DNA of 34,277 nt, from positions 1-34,277 of the forward strand of contig WRBD01000023.1 of NCBI GenBank assembly GCA_009779835.1, written 5' to 3'. The DNA is from Defluviitaleaceae bacterium (GTDB taxonomy: Bacteria > Bacillota > Clostridia > Lachnospirales > WQUN01). Numbering within the stretch: position 1 is the first letter of the stretch; each line of letters begins with the position of its first letter. Below the pieces are notes generated by a model. That model did not search any database. It had not been told where the DNA came from and worked only from the letters and a program-made list of their open reading frames with translations. The position numbers and the translations under genes are program-made. Below are positions 16,010 to 23,502 of the stretch, one piece after another.

Positions 16010-16780
16010 CTACTCCGCAATTCCGATAACCAGCCCAACCGTGCGCAAGGCATCCGGTTGGGTTATTTGTTTTGGCGCGAAAGATTTATTTAGCGATTCA
16101 AGAATTACCACGCCTTTTGTTTGGTCAATGCGCAGACGTTTGCAGTAGGATTCGCCGTCGTATACGAAAATTCCTACGTTATCCGGCTCTACTTTTGGCA
16201 CAGCTTTTACAAAAACTATGTCGCCGTCGTTTATTTTCGGCTCCATGCTTTCGCCTTTTATGCGTACGCAAAAATCAGCGCGTTCGCTTACTTGGTTTGC
16301 GGCGAAGTGCATTTCTTCGTAGTCATCGTCGCTGTCCTCGCTTAGATAACTTCCAAGACCCGCGCTTGCACGTTGTTGATATACTTTAAGAACAATCCAT
16401 TTGTCGTCCACGATGGGCTTTTTTACCGTCTCCATTCGTGTATTTAAAAAACTTACACGCTCTACTTCCTTTTCCAAAATAATGTCAACAACCTCGCGCC
16501 CATGGTTGTCCAACTGACGATATTTAATGATGTGGTCGTTTTCGTCTTCGGTAAGAATTGCGATCTCTTCGGCTCTTTTGCGGTTCTCGCTAACGCCAAG
16601 AAGAAAATCGAGGCTTACGTTGTAGTGGCGCGCAAGCATTTGCAAAACTTCGGAGTTCGGCTCGCGAAATCCGGATTCATAATTGGCGTAAGTGCTGTAA
16701 TTCAGCGGAAGCCTTGATACAAGTTCGCGCTTGCTCATCGAATTTTCCTTGCGAAGCAAGCGAAGTCTTTCAGCTATCAT
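16010..16780 (-). CDS. S24 (LexA/CI-like) autocleaving transcriptional repressor
   Basis: A 256-residue prophage-style repressor. Residues 5-65 are an Xre-type helix-turn-helix (SMSKRELVSRLPLNYSTYAN). The C-terminal S24 peptidase domain has the nucleophile S178 in KGESMEP, the general base K214 in SYCKRL, and a scissile A140-G141 in QRASAGLGSYL. All parts needed for RecA-stimulated self-cleavage are present. A GAGGTG site lies before the ATG; the promoter is at 16825-16853. It diverges from the small HTH gene and the holin gene, and the shared intergenic region carries palindromes. The natural reading is a DNA-damage-released switch for the holin; this is inference from layout. YihY follows 1 nt downstream. 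Confidence 0.92.
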   Translation of the reverse strand: MIAERLRLLRKENSMSKRELVSRLPLNYSTYANYESGFREPNSEVLQMLARHYNVSLDFLLGVSENRKRAEEIAILTEDENDHIIKYRQLDNHGREVVDIILEKEVERVSFLNTRMETVKKPIVDDKWIVLKVYQQRASAGLGSYLSEDSDDDYEEMHFAANQVSERADFCVRIKGESMEPKINDGDIVFVKAVPKVEPDNVGIFVYDGESYCKRLRIDQTKGVVILESLNKSFAPKQITQPDALRTVGLVIGIAE

Positions 16781-16801
16781 GGGAACACCTCACTCTAGAA
16801 T

Positions 16802-16815
16802 AATACATATGTTCG
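16802..16815 (-). promoter_or_regulatory. Degenerate LexA-like box in the S24 gene leader
   Basis: Minus strand CGAACATATGTATT, matching the Gram-positive SOS box CGAACATATGTTCG in its first 11 bases. It lies between the -10 element and the ribosome site of the repressor gene, suitable for autorepression. The second half-site is poor. Confidence 0.4.
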
Positions 16816-16824
16816 CCCATGGAA

Positions 16825-16853
16825 ATCATACAACAGACGTGTTTTTTTTGCAA
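16825..16853 (-). promoter_or_regulatory. Promoter of the S24 repressor-yihY transcript
   Basis: Minus strand TTGCAA (16853-16848), 17-nt spacer, TATGAT (16830-16825). It is 8 bp from the perfect palindrome at 16861-16877, so a protein bound there would sit just upstream of the -35 element. Confidence 0.65.
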
Positions 16854-16860
16854 CAGTTTC

Positions 16861-16877
16861 CTAAGAATTATTCTTAG
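16861..16877. promoter_or_regulatory. Perfect 17-bp palindrome CTAAGAATTATTCTTAG
   Basis: An 8-1-8 dyad centred between the two divergent promoters of the repressor/holin locus. It has the symmetry expected of an operator, either for the S24 repressor or for another regulator. A close copy occurs at 3859-3875. Confidence 0.55.
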
Positions 16878-16900
16878 AAAAATTATTTTAAAAATAAAAA

Positions 16901-16914
16901 CGAAACAATGTTCG
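16901..16914. promoter_or_regulatory. LexA-like SOS box CGAAACAATGTTCG
   Basis: Matches the Firmicutes SOS pattern CGAAC-N4-GTTCG at all but one position and lies inside a perfect 7-6-7 inverted repeat (AAACGAA at 16899-16905, TTCGTTT at 16912-16918). It ends 8 bp before the -35 box of the HTH-holin promoter, a good place for repression by LexA or by the S24 protein. Confidence 0.55.
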
Positions 16915-16922
16915 TTTTATGC

Positions 16923-16950
16923 TTGACGCAATACTCCATGTGTGTAATAA
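16923..16950 (+). promoter_or_regulatory. Promoter of the HTH-holin operon
   Basis: TTGACG (16923-16928), 16-nt spacer, TAATAA (16945-16950). It is followed by an AGGAGGG ribosome site at 16980-16986 before the ATG at 16993. Confidence 0.65.
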
Positions 16951-16992
16951 TCTGTCGGCAAGACAAGCAATCGAAAGCAGGAGGGAGAACAA

Positions 16993-17190
16993 ATGTTTAT
17001 TAATATTGAAGTGGAGCGCATTCGCCGCCGAATGAGTAAAGCTAAAATGGCATATTATCTCGCCATTGACACAGCACTTTTAGACGACTGGATTCATCAG
17101 CGACGCGCCATTCCCGCCGGTAAACTGCGTGCCCTGTCGCAGTTATTCGACGGTTGCAGTGTTGATTATCTTCTAAAAGAAGGGAGGTGA
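16993..17190 (+). CDS. Small Xre-like helix-turn-helix protein
   Basis: A 65-residue protein consisting only of a helix-turn-helix core. After IEVERIRRRMSKAKMAYYLA comes a recognition-helix-like LLDDWIHQRRAIPAGKLRAL and the Xre-type ending LSQLFDGCSVDYLL. It resembles the Cro-like partners found opposite CI-type repressors, though the predicted turn is less regular than in classic Cro. A strong AGGAGGG site precedes the ATG. Its stop overlaps an alternative GTG start of the holin, so the two are one operon. A role as anti-repressor or second regulator is inferred from position. Confidence 0.7.
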   Translation: MFINIEVERIRRRMSKAKMAYYLAIDTALLDDWIHQRRAIPAGKLRALSQLFDGCSVDYLLKEGR

Positions 17191-17198
17191 CAAAAAAT

Positions 17199-17624
17199 AT
17201 GTATATGATGATAAGGGGCTGCGCGCTTACCGTCGCAGGGCTTGCGGCAAGCATGTTAAGCCTTGCGTTTGGCGGCTTTGACAAGTTGCTTCAAACACTT
17301 TTACTGCTTATGGCGGTCGATATGATTTCCGGAATAATTTGTGCGGTTGTTTTCAGATGTTCCACGAAAACCGAAACCGGACGACTTTCAAGCAGTGCGG
17401 GCCTACAAGGATTTTTCAAGAAGGGCTGCTGCCTATTGCTTGTTGTAGTAGCCGTACACCTTGACGCGTTAATCGGCACGGGAAATCTTACCCGGGATGC
17501 CGCAATAATCGCGTTTTGTGTAAACGAATTAATAAGCATTATGGAAAACATGGGGCATATGGGAATAAAAATGCCTGCACCAATCATGAATGCGCTTGAA
17601 ATGTTTGGGAAGAAAGAAGTTTAA
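17199..17624 (+). CDS. Phage-type holin (holin_4_1 / TcdE-like family)
   Basis: A 141-residue membrane protein with three or four hydrophobic segments (about 1-22, 26-50, 70-88, 93-112) and a short charged C terminus ending FGKKEV. The DMISGIICAVVF stretch followed by a soluble loop with SSSAGLQGFFKKG is typical of the Clostridial holin family that includes phage holins and the toxin-secretion protein TcdE. Holins form holes in the cytoplasmic membrane to release endolysin or toxin. No endolysin, toxin or other phage gene is adjacent. I take the ATG at 17199, 9 nt from AGGGAGGTG, rather than the GTG at 17187 inside that site. Its last 41 bp overlap scpA on the other strand. Confidence 0.88.
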   Translation: MYMMIRGCALTVAGLAASMLSLAFGGFDKLLQTLLLLMAVDMISGIICAVVFRCSTKTETGRLSSSAGLQGFFKKGCCLLLVVVAVHLDALIGTGNLTRDAAIIAFCVNELISIMENMGHMGIKMPAPIMNALEMFGKKEV

Positions 17625-18339
17625 GTTCCACGTCTCCAAAAGTTTTTGGCTGGACGGCGGAAACCATTCCGCGGCGCACCATTTCAAGTAGCGCGAGGAA
17701 GGTGACAATCATTTCATGGCGTGAGACGCAATCCATAAAAAGGGACGACAGACTTAGTCGTCCTTTTTTTTGTAAAATTTTTCGCACGAAACCTATTTTT
17801 TCTGTTACGGTGAATTTCTCTTTCGACATTTCGCCATAACCCGCTCGTACTGTGTCTATTTTTTCGGCGGCGCGGCGCATAATATCTGTAAAAAGTTCTG
17901 TTAGTTGCGGGATTGGGATTAATTCTTCCACAGGATTGGAATATCGGCCGCCCGTCAAAATTTCCAATGCTTCCTTGTCGCCTGTACTTGTCAGGCGTTC
18001 GCCCACCGGGGTCAGGGTAGATAATTGCACCGCCAGTTCTTGCGCGTGCTGATACGCGATTAATTGACGAGTTAGGGCTTCGCGAGGGTCTTCCTCGGGT
18101 TCGTCCGGCTCTGTTTTCGGGCGCGGCAGAAGCATTTTCGATTTTATCTCTAAAAGCGTTGCCGCCATCACAAGAAATTCACTCATTTGTTCCATATCCG
18201 GCGGAAAATTTGCAATTACCTCCATATATTCCGCCGTTATTTGCGAAATGGGAATATCGTAAATGTCGATTTCGGCGCGCTGTATAAGTTTCAAAAGAAG
18301 GTCTAAAGGTCCTTCGTATTTTTCAAGCTTAACATCCAT
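17584..18339 (-). CDS. scpA: Segregation and condensation protein A
   Basis: Kleisin subunit of the bacterial SMC condensin complex, bridging the SMC heads and binding ScpB. The 251 residues begin with the conserved VKLEKYEGPLDLLLKLIQRA and IDIYDIPISQITAEYMEVI; a Glu-rich linker follows (TEPDEPEEDPREAL), and the C-terminal winged helix is near 170-245. Length is typical. The ATG overlaps the stop of the M50-like gene by one base, making it the last gene of the pheS operon. scpB, which normally follows, is missing here; instead the holin gene converges and overlaps by 41 bp. Confidence 0.95.
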   Translation of the reverse strand: MDVKLEKYEGPLDLLLKLIQRAEIDIYDIPISQITAEYMEVIANFPPDMEQMSEFLVMAATLLEIKSKMLLPRPKTEPDEPEEDPREALTRQLIAYQHAQELAVQLSTLTPVGERLTSTGDKEALEILTGGRYSNPVEELIPIPQLTELFTDIMRRAAEKIDTVRAGYGEMSKEKFTVTEKIGFVRKILQKKGRLSLSSLFMDCVSRHEMIVTFLALLEMVRRGMVSAVQPKTFGDVELKLLSSQTFQAHS

Positions 18340-19049
18340 CAGAACGAAACCACACTAATTATCATTTCACGAATAGGGAAAATAATCGTCTGAACTACGC
18401 CAATAACAATCATCAAAAGCAACAGAAGCTGCAGAGGTTTTTCGTAATGGTTAAGCCGCATGGATGTTTCGGGGGAAACAAAAAGATGCAGAAGCTTATT
18501 CGCTGCCATTGGGAAAACCGGAATAAGATTAAACAGCGCGAGTCCGATATTCGCACGGGCAAAGGGAATTGCCACTTCATTCAATGCTAAAACAATGTAA
18601 AACGAAAAAGGTATATCTTGTGTGTATTCCATTGCGGCCGGCCAGTTTAACATCATTCCGCTGTCCAGAGAGACAGTCATCGCGTCTTTCGCTGCCGCAC
18701 CATAGGATTCCGCCCATGAAAGGAGAGGCGCACCAAGAAAACCAAGTGCCATTATCACCAGCATCCCAACAAGTAAATTTGCTACAGTGGGTGCGGTGTA
18801 GGTTTGTATGATTCCCTTGCGCTTGTTGCGATAATAAAGCGGAGAAGTTGTTACCGGCTGACCCCATCCAACCTGAAAAAACAGCATCAGAAAAAAACCT
18901 ATCGGCTCGAAAAATTTAAACGGATTCCACGTAATAAACCCGCTTTTCTTGGGTGTGGGGTCGCCCAAAGCCGCCGATACCCGCGCTTTCACAAACTCAT
19001 GTATAACAGGCGCGAAAAACGCACCGGGCAGTAGATAGAGAAAATTCAT
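18339..19049 (-). CDS. Site-2 protease (M50)-like membrane protein lacking catalytic residues
   Basis: A 236-residue polytopic membrane protein aligned by eye to the short M50 proteins that precede scpA in many clostridia (GDPTPKKSGFITWNPFKFFEPIG is diagnostic in spacing). The metalloprotease motif HExxH reads HEFVK at residues 17-21, so the second His is Lys. The distal NLxPxPxLDG motif reads NLIPVFPMAANK, so the Asp ligand is also absent. Both losses mean it cannot hold the zinc as an active enzyme and is best seen as a pseudoprotease with a conserved fold. I use the ATG at 19049, 9 nt from GAAAGG; a TTG at 19058 is possible. Confidence 0.8.
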   Translation of the reverse strand: MNFLYLLPGAFFAPVIHEFVKARVSAALGDPTPKKSGFITWNPFKFFEPIGFFLMLFFQVGWGQPVTTSPLYYRNKRKGIIQTYTAPTVANLLVGMLVIMALGFLGAPLLSWAESYGAAAKDAMTVSLDSGMMLNWPAAMEYTQDIPFSFYIVLALNEVAIPFARANIGLALFNLIPVFPMAANKLLHLFVSPETSMRLNHYEKPLQLLLLLMIVIGVVQTIIFPIREMIISVVSF

Positions 19050-19112
19050 TTTAAGCAACCTTTCAAGAGATGAAAGCCTTGTGGGATATACTTTTTTCCT
19101 ATTCAGATTTTA

Positions 19113-21557
19113 TTATTTCTCCCGTGTTTCCGCGCCAAGTTGTTTGCTTAGTCGCTTCACTATGGAGTTTGCGAAATTTTCTATTTCGGCGGAATTTAAT
19201 GTTTTTTCTTGCGAACCGATTATTAGACGGAAGGTTACAGATTTTTTTCCGTCGGGAATTTGCTTGCCGCGGTATTCGTCTACAAAGGATACGCCGCGTA
19301 AAAGGTCCCCTTCGCCTTTTTTTGCGGTTATTACGCCCGATATTTCTGCCCATTTTACGGAAAGGTCAAACAATAATGATAAATCGTATTCGTTTAACGG
19401 ATACTCGGGCAAGCGGGTGAACTTGTTATCGCGTGAAGTGAAAGGTTTCAGTGCGTCTATTTCAAGTTCGAAAAATACTACGGCATTATTTTTTATGCCG
19501 CAAGCGAGTGCGGATTTTTTGGATAGTAATGCGAGATTACCGATTTTTTCGCCGCCTTGCGCCGCTATATTTAACCAAACAACATCATCTGCATAAAAAG
19601 GTTTTTCAATTCGTTCAAAGGAATAATTTTCAATGTGAATATGGCGCGGTAAGGCTTCCAGTGCCCCTTTTGCGCGGCGGAACAGCGCGTTCACGTCTTC
19701 TGCACCGCCAACAAACGCGCCCGCAACATTTCTGCGTTGAATTGGCAACGCTTCGCGAGAATCGTATTCGCTCACAAATTCACCGGGTAAAAATACCTGC
19801 GCCGATTCGAAAATGGAGAATTCGTTGAAATAACGGACATTCCCTGCAACTGCCTTGCAAATATTCGGCAAAAGTGACGGACGCAAAAATTTTTCATCGG
19901 GCGCAGGCGGTGCGGAGAGGGCGTGCAGCCCATCGTTGCCGCCGAGAATTGCGTTAACAAACTCGTCTTTAATCCACGGATAAGTGAAAACCTCACGCAT
20001 TCCGCAACGGAACGCCAGAAATTCGCGAATATTGCGGTCGATAGCAACCATCGGTTGATTAATCGCGCCTGTGAAGGAAGTCACAATCGGTGCGGCTTCA
20101 AAATTTTCATAGCCGTGCATTCGCGCAAGCTCTTCCATGATGTCATCGGGAATGGAAATATCGCCCGTAGAACGCCATGTTGGGGCAATTGCGTGAAGTT
20201 CATCTCCTGCGAATTCCACATCGAAACCAAGCAATTCAAGCTTTGTACGTATTTCCTCGTTAGATAAGCGTTTCCCAAGACGGCTTTCAAGCCAATTAAG
20301 CGAAACAGTTACTTTTTTTCGTTCAAGCGGCACAGGAAAATTATCACGGAAACCTGTTACGCTTATGCCGGGGTACAAATCCGCAAAAAGTTTCATAGCG
20401 ACAGCAAGCGCGATATCCGCACGTTGTGGGTCGATGCCTTTTTCGTAACGAGTTGCTGCGTCTGTCCGCGCATCGTAACGCGTTGCCGTGCGGCGTATTC
20501 CGATTGGTTCAAAATTTGCAATTTCCAATATAATTTTATTTGTTTCGGGCAAAACAGAATCCCGCTTACCGCCCATTACTCCGGCAAGCCCAACGGAACC
20601 TTCATCATCCGCGATAACCAAATCTTCCGGCGTAAGAGTTAGTTCGTTGTCGTCCAAAAGCAACAGCTTCTCGCCGTTGCGGGCACGGCGAACCGTGATA
20701 TGCCCCGCGATTTTATCGGAATCAAACGCGTGCGTAGGTTGGCCCGTCGCAAGCATTACATAGTTTGTAATATCAACAATCGCGTTAATTAGGCGAAGCC
20801 CAACACGCCAAAGCCGCGTTTGAATTTCAAAGGGTGACGGCTTAACTGTAAGCCCTTCAATTTTCACACCGATATAACGGGGCGAACGCGCGGTGTCTTC
20901 CAGCGTAATTTCCATTTCCGGCGCGTCAATTGCGCACGGCTCGATTTTTTTAAGCGGCAGACCATAAAACGCGGAAAGCTCACGCGCAATTCCGTAATGC
21001 CCCCACAAATCCGGGCGGTTTGTCAGCGATTTATTGTCAATTTCCAAAATCACATCGTCAATGCCAAGCGCAGCGGCAACGTTTGTTCCGGCGGGCGCGC
21101 GGAAATCGGAAAGGTCAACGATTGTAGCTTCTTGGGTGAATGGAAATAAATCGAATAATCCAATCTCCGACGACGCGCAAATCATCCCGAAAGATTCAAT
21201 GCCGCGCACTTTCGACTTTTTAATTTCAACAAGTTCGCCAACCCCGTGCCATCGTACCATAGCCCCGGGAAGCGAAACTGCAACCTTCATATCTACACGT
21301 AAATTACACCCGCCGCAAACAATTTCTTTTACCTCTCCGCCGCCGATATCGACTTTGCAAAGCGTTAATTTATCCGCGTCGGGGTGCTTTTCCAATTCTA
21401 AAATCTGTCCAACAACAATTTTCTCGAAATTTTTTGAGATGTCTTCCCATCCTTCGACTTCAACCGTTGCCATAGTTAAATCATATGCAATCTTAGAAAG
21501 CTCTAAATCGGCGGGAAGTTCCACGTATTCTTTTATCCAGTTTAATGAAAGTTTCAT
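19113..21557 (-). CDS. pheT: Phenylalanyl-tRNA synthetase beta subunit
   Basis: The beta subunit of the (alpha-beta)2 enzyme that charges tRNA-Phe and edits Tyr-tRNA-Phe. The 814 residues hold the N-terminal tRNA-binding EMAP-like domain (VVGQILELEKHPDADKLTLC), the B3/B4 editing domain (RSPRYIGVKIEG, GLAGVMGG), the B5 domain, the catalytic-like core, and the C-terminal FDX-ACB domain (RLPEYPLNEYDLSLLF). Length is normal. The ATG at 21557 overlaps the rhomboid stop by 4 nt, so translation is coupled through the rhomboid gene rather than through pheS as usual. Confidence 0.97.
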   Translation of the reverse strand: MKLSLNWIKEYVELPADLELSKIAYDLTMATVEVEGWEDISKNFEKIVVGQILELEKHPDADKLTLCKVDIGGGEVKEIVCGGCNLRVDMKVAVSLPGAMVRWHGVGELVEIKKSKVRGIESFGMICASSEIGLFDLFPFTQEATIVDLSDFRAPAGTNVAAALGIDDVILEIDNKSLTNRPDLWGHYGIARELSAFYGLPLKKIEPCAIDAPEMEITLEDTARSPRYIGVKIEGLTVKPSPFEIQTRLWRVGLRLINAIVDITNYVMLATGQPTHAFDSDKIAGHITVRRARNGEKLLLLDDNELTLTPEDLVIADDEGSVGLAGVMGGKRDSVLPETNKIILEIANFEPIGIRRTATRYDARTDAATRYEKGIDPQRADIALAVAMKLFADLYPGISVTGFRDNFPVPLERKKVTVSLNWLESRLGKRLSNEEIRTKLELLGFDVEFAGDELHAIAPTWRSTGDISIPDDIMEELARMHGYENFEAAPIVTSFTGAINQPMVAIDRNIREFLAFRCGMREVFTYPWIKDEFVNAILGGNDGLHALSAPPAPDEKFLRPSLLPNICKAVAGNVRYFNEFSIFESAQVFLPGEFVSEYDSREALPIQRRNVAGAFVGGAEDVNALFRRAKGALEALPRHIHIENYSFERIEKPFYADDVVWLNIAAQGGEKIGNLALLSKKSALACGIKNNAVVFFELEIDALKPFTSRDNKFTRLPEYPLNEYDLSLLFDLSVKWAEISGVITAKKGEGDLLRGVSFVDEYRGKQIPDGKKSVTFRLIIGSQEKTLNSAEIENFANSIVKRLSKQLGAETREK

Positions 21558-22291
21558 TTAAAGTCTCCTTTTCTTGTTTTTGCAATAATAAAACCAAACA
21601 AGCCCCCTGTAATTAATCCTCCCAAATGCGCTATCCACCCAATATTCGGCATAATAAAACCATAAGCTTGGCTTATAATAATCCAAATCATCAGCGCACG
21701 CGAATCAAGAGTTCCAATATAAGTGCGCCGAACATGCGCATACATATACGCAAAACCAAATATTCCGCAAATCGCGCCGGAAGCACCCGCCGATACAGCG
21801 AAGTCACTGCCGAAGTACAAGGTTGCGAGAGAACCGCCCAAACCACTTAAAATATAAGCGGCCGCAAATTTTATACTGCCTAATTCGCCTTCAACGGTAG
21901 ACCCGATAATCCACAGTGCAAGCATATTCATAGCGAAATGCCGAATGCCAAAATGCACAAACCAACTTGAGGCCAATCGCCACCACTCGCCGTAGTATAA
22001 AATGGAATCCGTATACTGCGCACCATATTTAAATGCCGTTTCAAGCGGGTCATGCGTATACCCGTCTAAATACATTAAGATCATGATAACCGAATTAACA
22101 AAAAGCAATATCACAGTCAAATAAGGCTTATATGCCGCGCCGCCAATCCAAAAATATGGTTTAACCTTGCCGTCATCAACTTTTTTATTATATTTGGCAA
22201 CACCTTTTTCAAATTTTTCCTGACACGGCGGACAGCGATATTCCGTCTTCTCCGATTCAAAGGGTTTGCCGCACCCCCAACAGTTTCGCAT
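21554..22291 (-). CDS. Rhomboid-family intramembrane serine protease with N-terminal zinc ribbon
   Basis: A 245-residue protein. Residues 1-25 form a zinc ribbon (C4, C7, C20, C23 in MRNCWGCGKPF and YRCPPCQ). From about residue 56 onward there are six or seven transmembrane helices with the rhomboid active site: N122 in HFAMNMLALW, nucleophile S171 in GASGAICG and catalytic H222 in AHLGGLITG, plus the WR motif in L1 (EWWRL). All catalytic residues are present, so it should be an active membrane protease. It is placed between pheS and pheT, 12 nt after one and overlapping the other by 4 nt, a position with no obvious metabolic reason. Confidence 0.94.
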   Translation of the reverse strand: MRNCWGCGKPFESEKTEYRCPPCQEKFEKGVAKYNKKVDDGKVKPYFWIGGAAYKPYLTVILLFVNSVIMILMYLDGYTHDPLETAFKYGAQYTDSILYYGEWWRLASSWFVHFGIRHFAMNMLALWIIGSTVEGELGSIKFAAAYILSGLGGSLATLYFGSDFAVSAGASGAICGIFGFAYMYAHVRRTYIGTLDSRALMIWIIISQAYGFIMPNIGWIAHLGGLITGGLFGFIIAKTRKGDFK

Positions 22292-22303
22292 ATATTTTGC
22301 CTC

Positions 22304-23359
22304 CTACGCAAACTGCTCCAAAAATCTCAAATCGCCGCTGTGAAAAAGGCGGACATCATCTATTCCGCTGCGCATCATAACAAGTCTGTCCAGCCCGATG
22401 TTTACGTAGAAGCCCGTGTATTCGGCGGGGTCAAGGCCGGAAGCGCGCAAGACGTTTGGGTGCGGCGAACCGCCCGGCATTATTTCAATCCAGCCAACGT
22501 GTTTGCAAACGGAACAGCCTTTTCCTTCACAAACCAAGCAACCCATGTCTATTTCAAAGCCGGGTTCTACAAACGGGAAAAACCCGACGCGCATTCTGAC
22601 GGGAACGTCTCGCCCGAAAACTTTTGAAAGGATACTTTTTATTAAAATCATTCCCGCTGAAAAAGGGAATTCGCGGTCAACAATCAATACTTCGTATTGG
22701 AAAAAAGCGCGTTCGTGGCGTGCGTCCGTTTCTTCGTTGCGGTACACGCGCCCGGGATAAACAAAACGATATGGCGGTTTATTTTTTTGCATAAAACGGA
22801 CACTCGCGCCAGTAAGGTGCGGGCGAAGGCATAAGCGTTTGCCGCCCGAGCCGCTGTCGTGACCTTCAAGCCAGTATGTGTCCATGCTTTCGCGGGCGGG
22901 GTGTTCCGCCGGAAAATTCAAATTATCAAAAGCGTATAATTCGCTTGAAATATCGGATTCCTGGAAAATTTCAAAACCCATAGAACGAAAAGTATCGTTA
23001 AGGTCGTAACACATTTGTGTAATTGGATGCAGTCCGCCGAAGCCGTTTGAATTAAAAAGTTGGGGGAAAATTCCCGGCACTGTGTAGTCAAAATCCGGAG
23101 AAATTTCCGACGCTTTAAGTTGAATTTCTTCCACGCGGGCATCAAGCATTGCGGTTAATTGTTGTTTTAGTTGATTCGCCGCGCGTCCCGTTTCAGCACG
23201 CAAAGACGCTTCCATTTTCGGCACTTCTTTTAAAATTTCCGTAACTGCGCCCTGTTTTCCGATTAGCGATGCTTTAACATCTTGTAATTCCGCAACTGTT
23301 TTCGCTGTTGCGATTTTATCGCAACCGTCTTTTAATATTGCGTCAAGTTTTTCTTTCAT
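22304..23359 (-). CDS. pheS: Phenylalanyl-tRNA synthetase alpha subunit
   Basis: The catalytic alpha subunit. The 351 residues have an N-terminal coiled coil (about 1-90) for tRNA-Phe binding, then class II motif 2 (RFVYPGRVYRNEETDARHERAF begins near 225) and motif 3 (GLDRLVMMRSGIDDVR) near the end. FEIDMGCLVCEGKGCSVCK in the middle shows a CxxC cluster common in clostridial PheS. I start at the ATG at 23359 (MKEKL), the family-typical N terminus, 8 nt from AAAGGA; an ATG two codons upstream (23365) has an equally good site. A longer open frame extends to 23509, but it crosses the promoter. Confidence 0.96.
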   Translation of the reverse strand: MKEKLDAILKDGCDKIATAKTVAELQDVKASLIGKQGAVTEILKEVPKMEASLRAETGRAANQLKQQLTAMLDARVEEIQLKASEISPDFDYTVPGIFPQLFNSNGFGGLHPITQMCYDLNDTFRSMGFEIFQESDISSELYAFDNLNFPAEHPARESMDTYWLEGHDSGSGGKRLCLRPHLTGASVRFMQKNKPPYRFVYPGRVYRNEETDARHERAFFQYEVLIVDREFPFSAGMILIKSILSKVFGRDVPVRMRVGFFPFVEPGFEIDMGCLVCEGKGCSVCKHVGWIEIMPGGSPHPNVLRASGLDPAEYTGFYVNIGLDRLVMMRSGIDDVRLFHSGDLRFLEQFA

Positions 23360-23383
23360 GTACATCTTCCTTTCACCTTTCCC

Positions 23384-23412
23384 ATTATACGCCAAATTAT
23401 TAATTGTTACAA
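23384..23412 (-). promoter_or_regulatory. pheS operon promoter
   Basis: Minus strand TTGTAA (23412-23407), 17-nt spacer, perfect TATAAT (23389-23384). The leader is under 20 nt, so no T-box attenuator can precede pheS. It drives pheS, rhomboid, pheT and probably the M50-like gene and scpA. Confidence 0.8.
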
Positions 23413-23467
23413 TTTTATTACCTGCAACGAGCGAAATAAATTTTCTTGAAGAAAAAGAAAAATATAC

Positions 23468-23496
23468 TTGACAATGTTTCACATAATGTGTAATAT
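23468..23496 (+). promoter_or_regulatory. Near-consensus promoter of the 23.5-kb ncRNA
   Basis: TTGACA (23468-23473), 17-nt spacer, TAATAT (23491-23496). This is one of the best sigma-A promoters in the window, yet no protein gene follows on the plus strand for 2.2 kb. Confidence 0.75.
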
Positions 23497-23502
23497 ATGT
23501 AT

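Noticed and set aside
16010-17624. Complete prophage
   Set aside because: Only repressor, HTH and holin are present; flanks are core chromosomal genes and no integrase, terminase or tail gene is seen.
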